From positions 1-64,000 of the forward strand of contig CAVOZC010000002.1 of assembly GCA_963700865.1 (NCBI GenBank): a stretch of DNA of 64,000 nt, written 5' to 3'. This document shows positions 20,340 to 30,231 of the stretch, piece by piece; within the stretch, counting starts at the first letter, position 1, and every line of letters begins with the position of its first letter. Under the pieces are notes generated by a model, which saw only the letters and a list, made by a program, of their open reading frames with translations, was not told the origin of the DNA and ran no database searches. The stretch is from CAVOGJ01 sp963700865 (lineage in GTDB: Bacteria; Planctomycetota; Planctomycetia; Pirellulales; Pirellulaceae). A program made the translations under genes and the position numbers.

Positions 20340-21845
20340 TCATCTACTGGATCCTGTCGGCCAGGGCACGTTGCCTTGTTTGGGCGTCCGACGATCCTCT
20401 GGAATTCGGCGGGCATGATGGAAGCTAAAGTCAACGTAGCGTTTCCGGCAACGGTCGTTGCGAGAGCTGTGATTAAGTGCGGGCTCCTTTCGCGTCACTT
20501 CCTTCTCTGATAACTCCGCGGCGAAATTGAATTTTCGACGGCATTTCCGGCGCGGCAAGCAATTTGCCGCCTGGCAACGATAAAGATCGCTCAGCAAGCA
20601 AGTCCAATAGCCCGTTGGCTCTGGGACAACCGACGGAAGCGGCGCCGCACACATGTATTTATTGGCATTCCAAATATTGAAGTCGGAGTTATCAGTGATA
20701 CCATCGCCGTTAAAATCACCACCTCCCCAACCAGCGCCCGTCTGAAACTTGTGCGCGTTCCAAGCATTGAAATCAGTGCTGTCAACGCAACCGTCGAGGT
20801 TTGAATCGCCATAAAGGCTATTCAGTACATCGAAAATGAGCCCATCGGAATCGCCGCCAGGTCCGAACGTAACATTCTGGTCGAAATTGAGATCGAATCG
20901 CGGGTGCACTTGTGTGACGTCGAATAAGTCCGTGGTTCCATCCCCATTCCGATCAGGCGAAGCAGAGACTGTTTGAGCCTGAATAGCCAGTTGGTTTAGG
21001 TCATTCACATCGAAGTCACCATCACCGTCCAAATCAAACGTGCTAAATAGCTCGGATTGCTGGCACGAACTCCAGGCTGCCGCGATAGCAGCAACGCCCG
21101 CTTGGCCGGATGATGCAATAAACGGAACTTGAAAGTAGCTAGAAAACCCTGTGTGTGCCTCAGCGCGAAGATCAAGTCCGCAGTTCCCAAGACTTGTTTG
21201 AAATCTAATGAGCTTATTGACACCGCCAGGGAAAGTGCCCAATTCATCTGTAATCTGGCCGTCGGCGCCGACATATCTTGCGGTGTAGTTCCAATTTGCG
21301 CCTCCATTTGCCGGGCTATCAACTCCTGCTCGCAGCCAATAAACAGGATTGTCGTCATCCGTGACCTCTGCCTCGGCGCCGCCGAAGATGTACGTTTCCG
21401 CGTCACGTCCAAAATAGGCGCCCAATGTCGCGACATATAGTGAAACGGTCGTAACTTGTTGAGTGACGGAGGGCAGTACTTCGATTTCGGCCTCGCTTCC
21501 ACCTCCGGCGTCTAGGCCCGACCATACTGCACCAGCGTCTTTGGAAAAAGTCACCATCGTCAAGGAATTCGCGTTAACGTGGGGGATGTCGTAGGTTTCA
21601 GGCACGCTGTCCGAAAACGCCATAGCCGTGGATTGTAAGAGTCTCGAGCCCTCGGAGTCAGAGGCAAACTTGTCTGTTTGGTATGCGGGGTTACCGCCGG
21701 CGGGTGGCATAATGTTTCCTTGCACATTGACTCCGGCAAAGCCCTGGATTTCCCCAATAAGCTGTCGGGAACTAATCTGTCCTGAAACAACCGCCGGCAA
21801 AACAGTTAAACAAAGAAACGGAAGAATACTAATCCGATGGCTCAT
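20340..21845 (-). CDS. Secreted PEP-CTERM protein with dockerin-like repeats
   Basis: 501 residues. A signal peptide (MSHRISILPFLCLTVLPAVV) is followed by a beta-rich domain of ~250 residues with no named family. Calcium-binding repeats come next: DLDGDGDFDVNDL, DRNGDGTTDLFDV, GDSNLDGCVDSTDFNAW and GDFNGDGITDNSDFNIW. These resemble type I dockerin or EF-hand loops. The C-terminus has VVPEPTGYW, the PEP-CTERM sorting motif, but the usual clean hydrophobic helix plus Arg cluster is absent. Instead ~75 polar residues continue to the stop, so the 3' end may contain a frame error after ~20600. Convergent with the lipoprotein gene. Confidence 0.75.
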   Translation of the reverse strand: MSHRISILPFLCLTVLPAVVSGQISSRQLIGEIQGFAGVNVQGNIMPPAGGNPAYQTDKFASDSEGSRLLQSTAMAFSDSVPETYDIPHVNANSLTMVTFSKDAGAVWSGLDAGGGSEAEIEVLPSVTQQVTTVSLYVATLGAYFGRDAETYIFGGAEAEVTDDDNPVYWLRAGVDSPANGGANWNYTARYVGADGQITDELGTFPGGVNKLIRFQTSLGNCGLDLRAEAHTGFSSYFQVPFIASSGQAGVAAIAAAWSSCQQSELFSTFDLDGDGDFDVNDLNQLAIQAQTVSASPDRNGDGTTDLFDVTQVHPRFDLNFDQNVTFGPGGDSDGLIFDVLNSLYGDSNLDGCVDSTDFNAWNAHKFQTGAGWGGGDFNGDGITDNSDFNIWNANKYMCAAPLPSVVPEPTGYWTCLLSDLYRCQAANCLPRRKCRRKFNFAAELSEKEVTRKEPALNHSSRNDRCRKRYVDFSFHHARRIPEDRRTPKQGNVPWPTGSSR

Positions 21846-22754
21846 TGAATCTCCCCGTTTAATCGCAAGATAATGTCAATGTAACATACCGATGGCATTT
21901 AAATATCTTCGCCGTGCGACGAGCGTCAAGTCAGTCAAGACTGGAATTTCGTAATTTGGCACTAACGCGCCACGCAATGGTGCGCCGCGTCCAGGCATCA
22001 AAAGGAAAAGGCAAGGAAACAACGGTTGAGAAACCGTCCATTCTTGAGTTTAATGATCTTTCGTTCGTTTCCGGATACTTGCCCGCGAACAGCGAAACGT
22101 TCGCGCGTGTGTAGCACTAACCATCACAGCCAGAGTCTCGATCAACGCTCCACGACGCTGACCCACAGCGATAGGATGCTCATGAGCGTTCGGGTTGTCC
22201 CAGCGCCCCCTTCGCTCCAGCAGCACACCGCAAAAAAAGAGACCTCACCTATTCGCTAACCCCGACTCTCATACAAAGTGGACCAAAAAATAGGGGCAGA
22301 CCAATAGGCAAAAGACGTCCAGCTCATTTTGATCACGAGTGCCCCGGTGCCGTGACCCACGTACCCTAAACGCGATCTGCGGCGACCAGGCGTGACCGAC
22401 AACTGGGAATCGACGGGTCGTTTCTCGTGTCTTCTTCCATGCCGGGACGGGGCCACGTGGGAGGCAAGACCGACATTCAATCCTGCTCGGACCAGGGCAT
22501 CAGGACGGAAAACTCCGTGAAACCCCGTGGTTTGTTGCCGGTATTCCCGAGAACGTTGCCTTGCGCGACGGGGATTTGCTTTACTGCCACTCGGATTCCC
22601 GCTAAACTCTCGGTTTGGGGCGGCGCAGCCATGCACGCCTTCCGTTGCGTCTCCAACAGGCCTGTTCGTGACGAAATCGGCGTGACTTGCCTGTCACAAC
22701 ACGGGTCCCCGTCATCCCCACCCAAGTCTAAGCTGATCTATTTCGGAGATCCGT
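21846..22754. other. Gene-poor region upstream of the DUF1559 gene
   Basis: 909 bases. Short ORFs on both strands have no recognisable product. AT content is slightly higher near 21850-22250 than in the neighbours. A CGGAG ribosome site for the DUF1559 gene lies just before 22755. Confidence 0.45.
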
Positions 22755-23859
22755 ATGGTTCGTTTACGCTGCCGTAACGATTGGAAAGGTGCCTTTACCC
22801 TTGTCGAACTGTTGGTCGTTATTGCGATCATCGGCATTCTCGTGGCCCTGCTCTTGCCGGCGGTACAGCAGGCTCGCGAGGCGGCCCGCCGCGTGCAGTG
22901 CACCAATCACCTCAAACAGCTTGGTCTCGCAGGGCTCTTGCATCTTGACGCCCAGGGGTTCTTTCCCACCGGCGGCTGGAACTATGTGTGGACGGGGAGA
23001 TCCCGATCGCGGTTTTGGCCAGAGCCAACCCGGCTCCTGGTTGTTCTGCGTGTTGCCGTATATCGAGGAGCAAGCGATCTTCGATCTGGCCAAGGGCACT
23101 GTGGATACGTCCCCGCAACACAATCTTGCGATGGAACAAACCCACTCAAAGCCGATAAGCACATTCTACTGCCCCTCGCGTCGATCGGCCCAACTGTATC
23201 CAGAGGGAATCACCGAAACCGTCCGCAACGCTCCCACACTCCAAAACCTGAACGGCGCTATTAAGACCGACTATGCCGGCAATGGCGGCGATGGTCTTTA
23301 TAACGTTTGCGAAACACGCTATGGGTGTAGTGTCCCGCGTTCGTACAACGAGGCCGACACAACATTTACATGGACGGAATGGATTCCCAAGCCCAGCAAC
23401 AATCCATTCGCACTAATTGGTAACGGCGTCATTTATTACCGCAGCGAGGTCAAGCAGCGGCAGTTAAAGGATGGCATGTCGAAGACCTACTTAGCCGGCG
23501 AGAAATACGTAGCTCCCAACAATTACTACGGTTACGTTGCCGGTGAAAATAACGACTACGGAGAGAAACAAACCGCCTTCGCCGGTTTTGACGAGGATAC
23601 CGTGCGCGTGACGTACTGCCGTATCACGTCCGCTTCCTGGCCGAATTGTGAGCCAAACTCAGCGCCTGCATACGCCCCGAAGCGTGATACGGTGGGGCTC
23701 GACGCGCAGATTCGCGCTTTCGGTAGTGCTCACTCCAGCACTTTCAACGCCGTGCTTTGCGACGGTTCCGTCCGAGGTTACTCGTTTGACATCGACCGCG
23801 ATGTCCACCGTCGGCTGGGAAACCGGTTGGACGGGCTGCCACTGGATGTAACCGAGTGA
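22755..23859 (+). CDS. DUF1559 pseudopilin-like protein (one frame break)
   Basis: About 368 residues. The N-terminus has the type II/IV pseudopilin signature (GAFTLVELLVVIAIIGILVA), cut by a prepilin peptidase before the Phe and leaving one long hydrophobic helix. LLPAVQQAREAARRVQCTNHLKQLGLA follows, split here as the standard DUF1559 start. The family C-terminal H-x-G/DG box is represented by VLCDGSVRGYSFDID. DUF1559 proteins are greatly expanded in Planctomycetes and are thought to be surface-associated. The frame shifts near 22997-23001; the canonical GDPDRGFG is restored by removing one A or adding a GA pair. Confidence 0.93.
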
Positions 23860-24120
23860 TGCACCGATCTGTGCCGTGAACACGCCGTGAGGGAAAATAC
23901 GCCGGATCTGTAATGATCAGGGCCACCAGCCGGTCGTGAATTCGCAACGCAGGCGTGTTGGCCACTCGCTCCCCGAACAGCGACCCAGCCACCCACCGAG
24001 CTCGGGCACGATTTAATAAGTGCCGGTCGACGAAGTCGCCAGACGTTGGCCGGCAGAAGCTCACGGAACCGCTCCCTCATCCAGCGCTTGCGAGCTTAGT
24101 ATTTCCCACTCTTTTTCTTT

Positions 24121-24915
24121 GTTTCACCGTTCGCCACAGAAGCATGCCGCTCACATTGTGCCACGCGTCGCTACGCACCGGCATGCTTCGGCGGCGTACG
24201 CGTTCTTTGTTTAACCGTTAGCCAGAGAAGCATGCCGCTCACATTGTGCCACGCGTCGCTACGCACCGGCATGCTTCGGCGGCGTACGCGCTTCTTTGTT
24301 TAACCGTTAGCCAGAGAAGCATGCCGCTCACATTGTGCCACGCGTCGCTACGCACCGGCATGCTTCGGCGGCGTACGCGCGTACGCCGCCAGAAATCGCG
24401 GCAGCCACTTCCCAGTAATCACAGTTTTTCCCCGCGATTTCTTCTGGCTGACGGTTAAACGACAATCGCGAAAGGTGCGTCATGACAAGCGCTTGCGAGC
24501 TTAGTATTACCCACCCCTTTTCTTTGTTTCACCGTTAGCCAGAGAAGCATGCCGCTCACATTGTGCCACGCGTCGCTACGCACCGGCATGCTTCGGCGGC
24601 GTACGCGCGTACGCCGCCAGAAATCGCGGCAGCCACTTCCCAGTAATCACAGTTTTTCCCCGCGATTTCTTCTGGCTGACGGTTAAACGACAATCGCGAA
24701 AGGTGCGTCATGACAAGCGCTTGCGAGCTTAGTATTACCCACCCCTTTTCTTTGTTTCACCGTTAGCCAGAGAAGCATGCCGCTCACATTGTGCCACGCG
24801 TCGTCACGCACCGGCATGCTTCGGCGGCGTACGCGCGTACGCCGCCAGAAATCGCGGCAGCCACTTCCCAGTAATCACAGTTTTCCCCGCGATTTCTTCT
24901 GGCTGACCGTTAAAC
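24121..24915 (+). repeat. Cluster of three-hairpin TIR elements: three full, two half copies
   Basis: Full copies are at 24298-24460, 24526-24688 and 24754-24915 (162-163 bp, repeat period 228 bp including a conserved spacer). Half copies are at 24121-24202 and 24209-24291 (period ~89 bp), both ending inside the palindrome. Each full copy begins GTTTAACCGTTAGCCAGAG (or GTTTCACC) and ends CTGGCTGACGGTTAAAC, inverted ends of ~18-20 bp. Inside are three stem-loops: GCATGCCG/CGGCATGC, the 24-bp palindrome centred on GTACGCGCGTAC, and AGAAATCGCGG/CCGCGATTTCT. The spacer AGCGCTTGCGAGCTTAGTAT... is also repeated. No ORF is plausible. Confidence 0.9.
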
Positions 24916-24969
24916 GACGCTCGTGAAAGAATCCAATCACGGGCCGGATTTGAAAACTCTCACATCGGA

Positions 24970-27135
24970 CTACCGCCGAATACTAGCGTTGCGGTGCCGG
25001 TGTCGGCTGAACCACCCCCCAAGCAACAAGGCTCCCCAACAGCCGCCCAGCCAGCCACCCGGCTCGGGCACGATTTGATCTGGAGGGGCCCCGGCCGGCA
25101 CGATGTTGCCGTAATTCAATTGCCAGACCTCCAGATCGGCGATGGTGACCGCCCCATCGCCCGTCCCGTCTGCACCGGTGAATGGCTTGAGTCCCGTGAC
25201 GCCCAGCGAGTCTCGCCAGAATGTGAAATCGGCCGCATCCACAATGCCGTTCCCGCTGTAATCACCCAGCAGCAGCGGTTCGTATTGGGAAACCAATAGC
25301 GTCCCGGGGCCGGAAAAGAACGGCGCCGTAAATTGGGCTCCCGACCCGGGGGCCCCCCAGACGCCGGCCGCCAGCGCGAACCCTTCCACGTAGGCGGCCC
25401 CCACGATGTCGAAGGGGCCGGTGAAGTCGAGTGCGAGGGTGGCACCGGCCGACAAAAACAAATCGGCGGAATCGGCCAGGAAGGGCCCAGCAATCGCTAA
25501 CGTCCCCTGTTGCACCACGATGTCTCCGTCGTAGCCGGTAGCCGAGGAGAGTTCCAGCGTCCCGGCACCCGACTTGAAGAGCCGGCCATTCTCGATCGGC
25601 ACGTCGACCGTCACATCCACCGCCGCCGTTCCGTTTTGCACCGTCCATTTCCGGTTACCGCCGCCCAGATCGATGCCACCCGATACACCCGTGCCCGCTC
25701 CCCTGCCGATGACCGCCGAGGCGTTTGCCAGGGGGCCGAGCGTGATGTCATCCACGATGTCTAACATCGCCGGGGACGAGGCGTGGGGCATCAATTGCAG
25801 GGTATCGAACGTCAGAGCGCCTCCCAGCGTAAAGGCCTGCAGCGCGTCGACCTGCAGCGTATGCACGCTGAAACTGCCATTACCGGTCACCGAAACCGGT
25901 GCCGAGAAGCGCGCCGAAATGGGCGTCGAATCGGCCGACGGCACGTAATTGACCTGCAGCGAGCCGCCCGTGATGTTCAGCGCCTCATGCACTTCCAGCT
26001 TGCGAACGTTGTGCGTCCCCGAGGAGAGAGTCACCGTCACGTCGGCGGACGGACGATCGAGAATCACCGTGTCGTCGGGGCCGGGCAGACGCACCGCAGG
26101 CAGCGTCAGTGGGCCGACCCGCGCCGCCTGGCCGGTTCCCTGCACCGGCGCGATGGGAGTCTGGCCGCTGTTCCAATCAGTGAGCGTCGACCAATCGCCG
26201 TCCGTGTCAGACAACCAGAGGGCGGGTACCAGCTTGTCTTTCAAAAATTCGATGCCGCCCTGGGCCACGTTCAAATCGAGATTGCTGTTGCCATTGTTAA
26301 AGCTGTTCAGTCGCCCGGTGCTGGCGTATTGCCAAAAACTCCACGGATGCGTGGGATTGGGCGGGTCGTCCCAGGGGCCGTAGATGGGGGTATACGAGTC
26401 CTTGGGATGCCCGGTCTGCACGGGGATGGCATCGGGATTGCTCTGGTTTGGCCAGCGGGCACTCCACAGGGTGGGATATTTTTCCACCACCTCGGTGCGG
26501 AGCGCGGGCGATGCGCCGCCAATCACGAAATTGGCGTAGTTGCCGTTGATTTACATGGCCGGACGGATCCCCATGACCTCATGGATGCGGTCGGAGAAAT
26601 CCAGGGCGAATTGTGCCATGTCGTTGTTTGAACGATTGCCATCACCGGCCTCCAGATCATGCACGGGCAACAGGTAGCCGGGACGCATCCAGGCGCCGGC
26701 CATCTGGATGAAATGGTCGGCCTCATCCGCACCGCTGTTGGCGACCCCGCCGGCATTCTGGGTCGAGGCGATGATGTCCGGGCGGGAGAAATGGTACGAG
26801 CCCGCCAGCAGGCCGGCATTGGTGGCCCGCGTGATGTTCTGCACGAAGTAGGGGTCGTCGTACCGCTGCGACAGGGTGTTCTGATTGTTGTTGTTGTTGG
26901 GATCGCTCTGGTTGTAGAAGCCGGTGCTGCCCCCACGACTGGAGCGAATGAAGACAAACTCGCGATTTTCGACGTTGCGGATGTTGTTCCAGGTCGTTTG
27001 GCTGATATTGCCCTGCCAGGCCGAGACGTCCAGGCCGAGCGAACGCGTTTGCCCGAAAGCCGCCGAGCCCGCCAGCAGGCAGCCGCCAGCCATGATTGCC
27101 AGGGGCCAGAATCGGTGTGTGCGTTGTCGTATCAT
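24970..27135 (-). CDS. Secreted GH25-type muramidase with PEP-CTERM tail, interrupted by in-frame TAA
   Basis: Start ATG 27133-27135 gives a signal peptide (WPLAIMAGGCLLAGSAAFGQ). Residues ~30-260 match glycoside hydrolase family 25: LGLDVSAWQGNIS, FVFIRSSRG, AGLLAGSYHFSRPD and LLPVHDLEAG carry the catalytic Asp/Glu. GH25 enzymes cleave peptidoglycan glycan strands. At 26551-26553 an in-frame TAA interrupts RPAM-INGNYANFV, where Tyr (TAC/TAT) would fit; the frame continues unchanged to 24970. The remainder has autotransporter-like beta-strand repeats (KSGAGTLELSSATGYDG), dockerin-like loops and the sorting signal IVPEPGGWLGG plus a hydrophobic stretch and basic tail. It may be a point-mutated pseudogene or carry a base error. 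Confidence 0.82.
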
Positions 27136-27396
27136 TACCCAACCTTGGTAGGACTCAGGGGACATCCGAGCCGCGCTGGTGGGCGGCTCGACGTGCGATG
27201 CGTGGTAAACCCCCAGTTTATTCGGTTTCTGGCGGAGAAACAACGGATTTGCGCGTCGAGGCGGCCCAGCACGTGGACGCGGGGGGAATTCCCGATCGTG
27301 GCGGGATGCGGTGCGGGATCGGCGGTCTGCGGGAGGCAGGCGGTGGCTTTCGGGACCGCTGATGAGCGCTCATGGACGCGGATGTGGCTGCGATAG

Positions 27397-27470
<74 letters not shown>

Positions 27471-27629
27471 TTTGGGGGCTGCACGAAACGTCTCCCTGGG
27501 CATGTTCCCGATCGCGTCTAGCGTAGGTCCCCAGGGCCAGCGTGGCAAGATACGCCTGCCCGAGGTACGGGAACCGATCGCGCCGCCGCCCCCTTTTCGA
27601 TGGTCTGCACGGCGCGAGCCGATGCGGAT

Positions 27630-30231
27630 TTACAATCTCGGGTCGACCGGTTCGCTCTCGAGTGCCAGCACGCCAAAGACACATTCATGGACGCGGCGCA
27701 GTGGTTCGCGACGCACGAAGCGTTCCAGCGCTTCGACGCCAAGTGCGAACTCGCGGAGCGCGAGCGACCGCTTGGCGCCAAGGCCCCGCCGGCGGAGCCG
27801 TGATAAATTCCTTTCACTCGTGTAGTCCGGACCGTAGATGATGCGTAGATACTCCCGCCCCCGACATTTGACGGCCGGCTGCAGCAGGCCTTTCTTTCCC
27901 CAGGCCATGAAGTCGAGCGGCTTCACGACCATGCCCTCGCCTCCTCGCTCCGTCATCTCCGTCCACCAGCCAGTCGCCTCCTCCACCTGCCGAGCATCGG
28001 TGACATCGACCAGCCGATAGGGAGTGGCGAGCAGGATCCGCGGATCATGCGCGCAGACGTGGGCGAGGGTTCGCATGTGCCACTCGTGATTCTGCTGGAC
28101 ATGAACACTTCCTTCCGTGGCCAGGATGTGGAACGGTGCCAGCTTGAAATCGTCGAGGGAAGTGACCGGCCAACAGTAGTGGCGGTAGGCGTCGACGAAT
28201 CGCTGGGCCGATTGCCCGCGTCGCTGGAAATCTTCCGCCAGCCCTTGCAGCAGCCGTGCATCCTTACCGTCCCGTCGGCAGGCCGACTGCTGTAGAGCCG
28301 ACACCGCGCGGGGCAAGGCGGCGTTTGCCGCCGAACCGACCGCGGCATACTGTGATTTGAGCAGCTCCTGAGCCTTGGCCGACCAGGGCATCAGCTCGCA
28401 ATCGAGGATGACCCAGTCGGTCGTGTGCGTCTCCCAGAAGCCGGCCGCGGTCAAGGCATTGCGGAACCGACCGAGCAACCCCGCTTCAAGGTCCACATCG
28501 TCGAAGAACCGACGTCCGGTACGCGTTGTCACGATGCCACCCTCACCCTCCACGCCAAACCGCCTGGCGGACGCCTCTTCGTCACGGCAGACCACGACGA
28601 CCGCCCGCGAGCCCATGTGCTTCTCTTCGCACACGACTTGCGGCGCACCCTGGCTACGAAAGTAGGCGAACGCCTCAGCGGGATGCTCCAGGTAGCCTTC
28701 CTTCATGCTCGTCTCGGACGGAGACATCGTCGGCGGCAGATAGACGAGCCATTTCGGGTTGGCGGCAAAGCGGCTCATGACCTCCAGCGCGGCGGTGCCG
28801 TTCTCTTCGCGAATGGTGACGTTGTGACGCAGCCGCGTCGAGACGATTCGCTTGCCGGTCACATCGGCGATGTCCAGCAGGTCATCGTGCTCGTGCTGCG
28901 TCGAGAGCGGAGGGGCTTTTTGCTCTTCGGCCAGGAATGGCCGAGCCGGTTCGCAATACGTCCGCGCTGCCTTCACCGACACCAATTCCAGCTCGGGATA
29001 TCGCAGGGCGGTCAGACTGCCACCGAAGACGCAGCCGGTGTCGATGTTGATCGTCTTGTTCAGCCAATCGGGTTGCGGGACCGGCGTGTGACCGTAGACC
29101 ACCATCGCGTGGCCCCGATACTCGGCCGCCCAGGGGTAGCGGACGGGCAGGCCAAACTCGTCCGTTTCGCCGGTCGTCTCTCCGTACAGCGCAAACTCAC
29201 GGACCTTACCCGAGCCCCGTCCCTGCATCGATTCTTTCATGCCCGCGTGGGCGACGACCACCTTGCCACCGTCCAGCACGTAGTGGCTCACCAGCCCGTC
29301 GAGAAACGAGATCAACTCCTTACGGAAGGCTGCCTGTGCGGGCTCGGCGAGGGCGTCGATTTCAGCCAGCGATTCGGCCAGCCCGTGCGTGACCTGCACG
29401 TTCTTGCCACGCAGCTTTCGCAGCAGTTTCATGTCATGGTTGCCGGGGACGCAGAGGGCGTTTCCCGAGGCGACCATGTTACGAACGAGGCTGAGCGAAT
29501 CGACGATCCGCGGACCACGGTCGACGAGGTCGCCAACGAATACCGCTTTGCGGCCCTCGGGATGGACATAGTGGAGGCTCGACCAGCCGGGGCCAGGGTC
29601 GGCAACCGGCTGGCTTTCGTAGCCAAGCTGCAGCAGCAGCGTTTCCAGCTCGTCGCAACAGCCGTGCACGTCGCCGATGAAATCGAACGGGCCGTGCAGC
29701 TCTCGTTGGTCGTTCCAGAGGGGCGTACGTTCGATCGTGACCGCCGCCACGTCATCAGGGGATTCCAATACAAAGACATGTCGGAAGCCCTCCCGCTTTG
29801 AGACCCTTGAGGGAACGCCTCAATTGCGAGCGTTGCTGACGAATCACGTGGGGGCCAAAGTCGCGGTCGGGTCGCGAGCGGTTTCGATCCTGGCACACCT
29901 CCTCCGGCAGGTTGAAGACGATGGCCACGGGTAGCGTATGGTACTTTCTTGCCAGCGTTACCAAGGGCTGCCGTGCCTCGCGCTGTACGTTGGTCGCGTC
30001 GACGACGGTCAACCTGCCGGCGGCCAATCGCTTCGCGGCGATGAAGTGGAGCACGTCAAAGGCATCATTGGTGGCGGCCTGGTTGTTTTCGTCGTCGCTT
30101 ACCAGTCCCCGGCAATCGTCGCTCGACAGCACTTCGGTCGGCAGGAAATGCTGGCGTGCAAAGGTGCTCTTGCCAGACCCGCTGGGGCCGATGAGGACGA
30201 CCAGCGACAAGTGGGGAAGGGACAGATTCAT
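27630..30231 (-). CDS. pnkp: Bacterial Pnkp: polynucleotide kinase-phosphatase-ligase-like (one frame break)
   Basis: About 865 residues, the usual size of bacterial Pnkp. The N-terminal kinase has P-loop GPSGSGKST (15-23) and an HNH-like DATNVQREAR segment; it phosphorylates 5'-OH RNA ends. A calcineurin-type 2',3'-phosphatase follows (GDVHGCCDE, GDLVDRGP, GNHDMK). The C-terminal adenylyltransferase module carries the nucleotidyl-lysine motif EKHMGSRAVVV. Together they heal ends of cleaved RNA; the ligase-like domain is completed by Hen1 interaction. The frame breaks near 29793-29798, between SLK and REGFRHVFVLESPDD. It overlaps hen1 by 4 bases (ATGA), so both are co-translated, hen1 first. 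Confidence 0.93.

Noticed and set aside
22256..22636. 126-residue minus-strand ORF upstream of DUF1559
   Set aside because: No recognisable domain and a composition unlike the neighbouring genes; possibly a fragment of a repeat, but I could not support it.
24121..24915. CRISPR array
   Set aside because: The repeats are ~228 bp units with conserved spacers, inverted ends and no unique spacers; no cas genes in the window.
28425..29801. 458-residue plus-strand ORF opposite pnkp
   Set aside because: It is the complement of the clearly conserved Pnkp phosphatase and adenylyltransferase domains.
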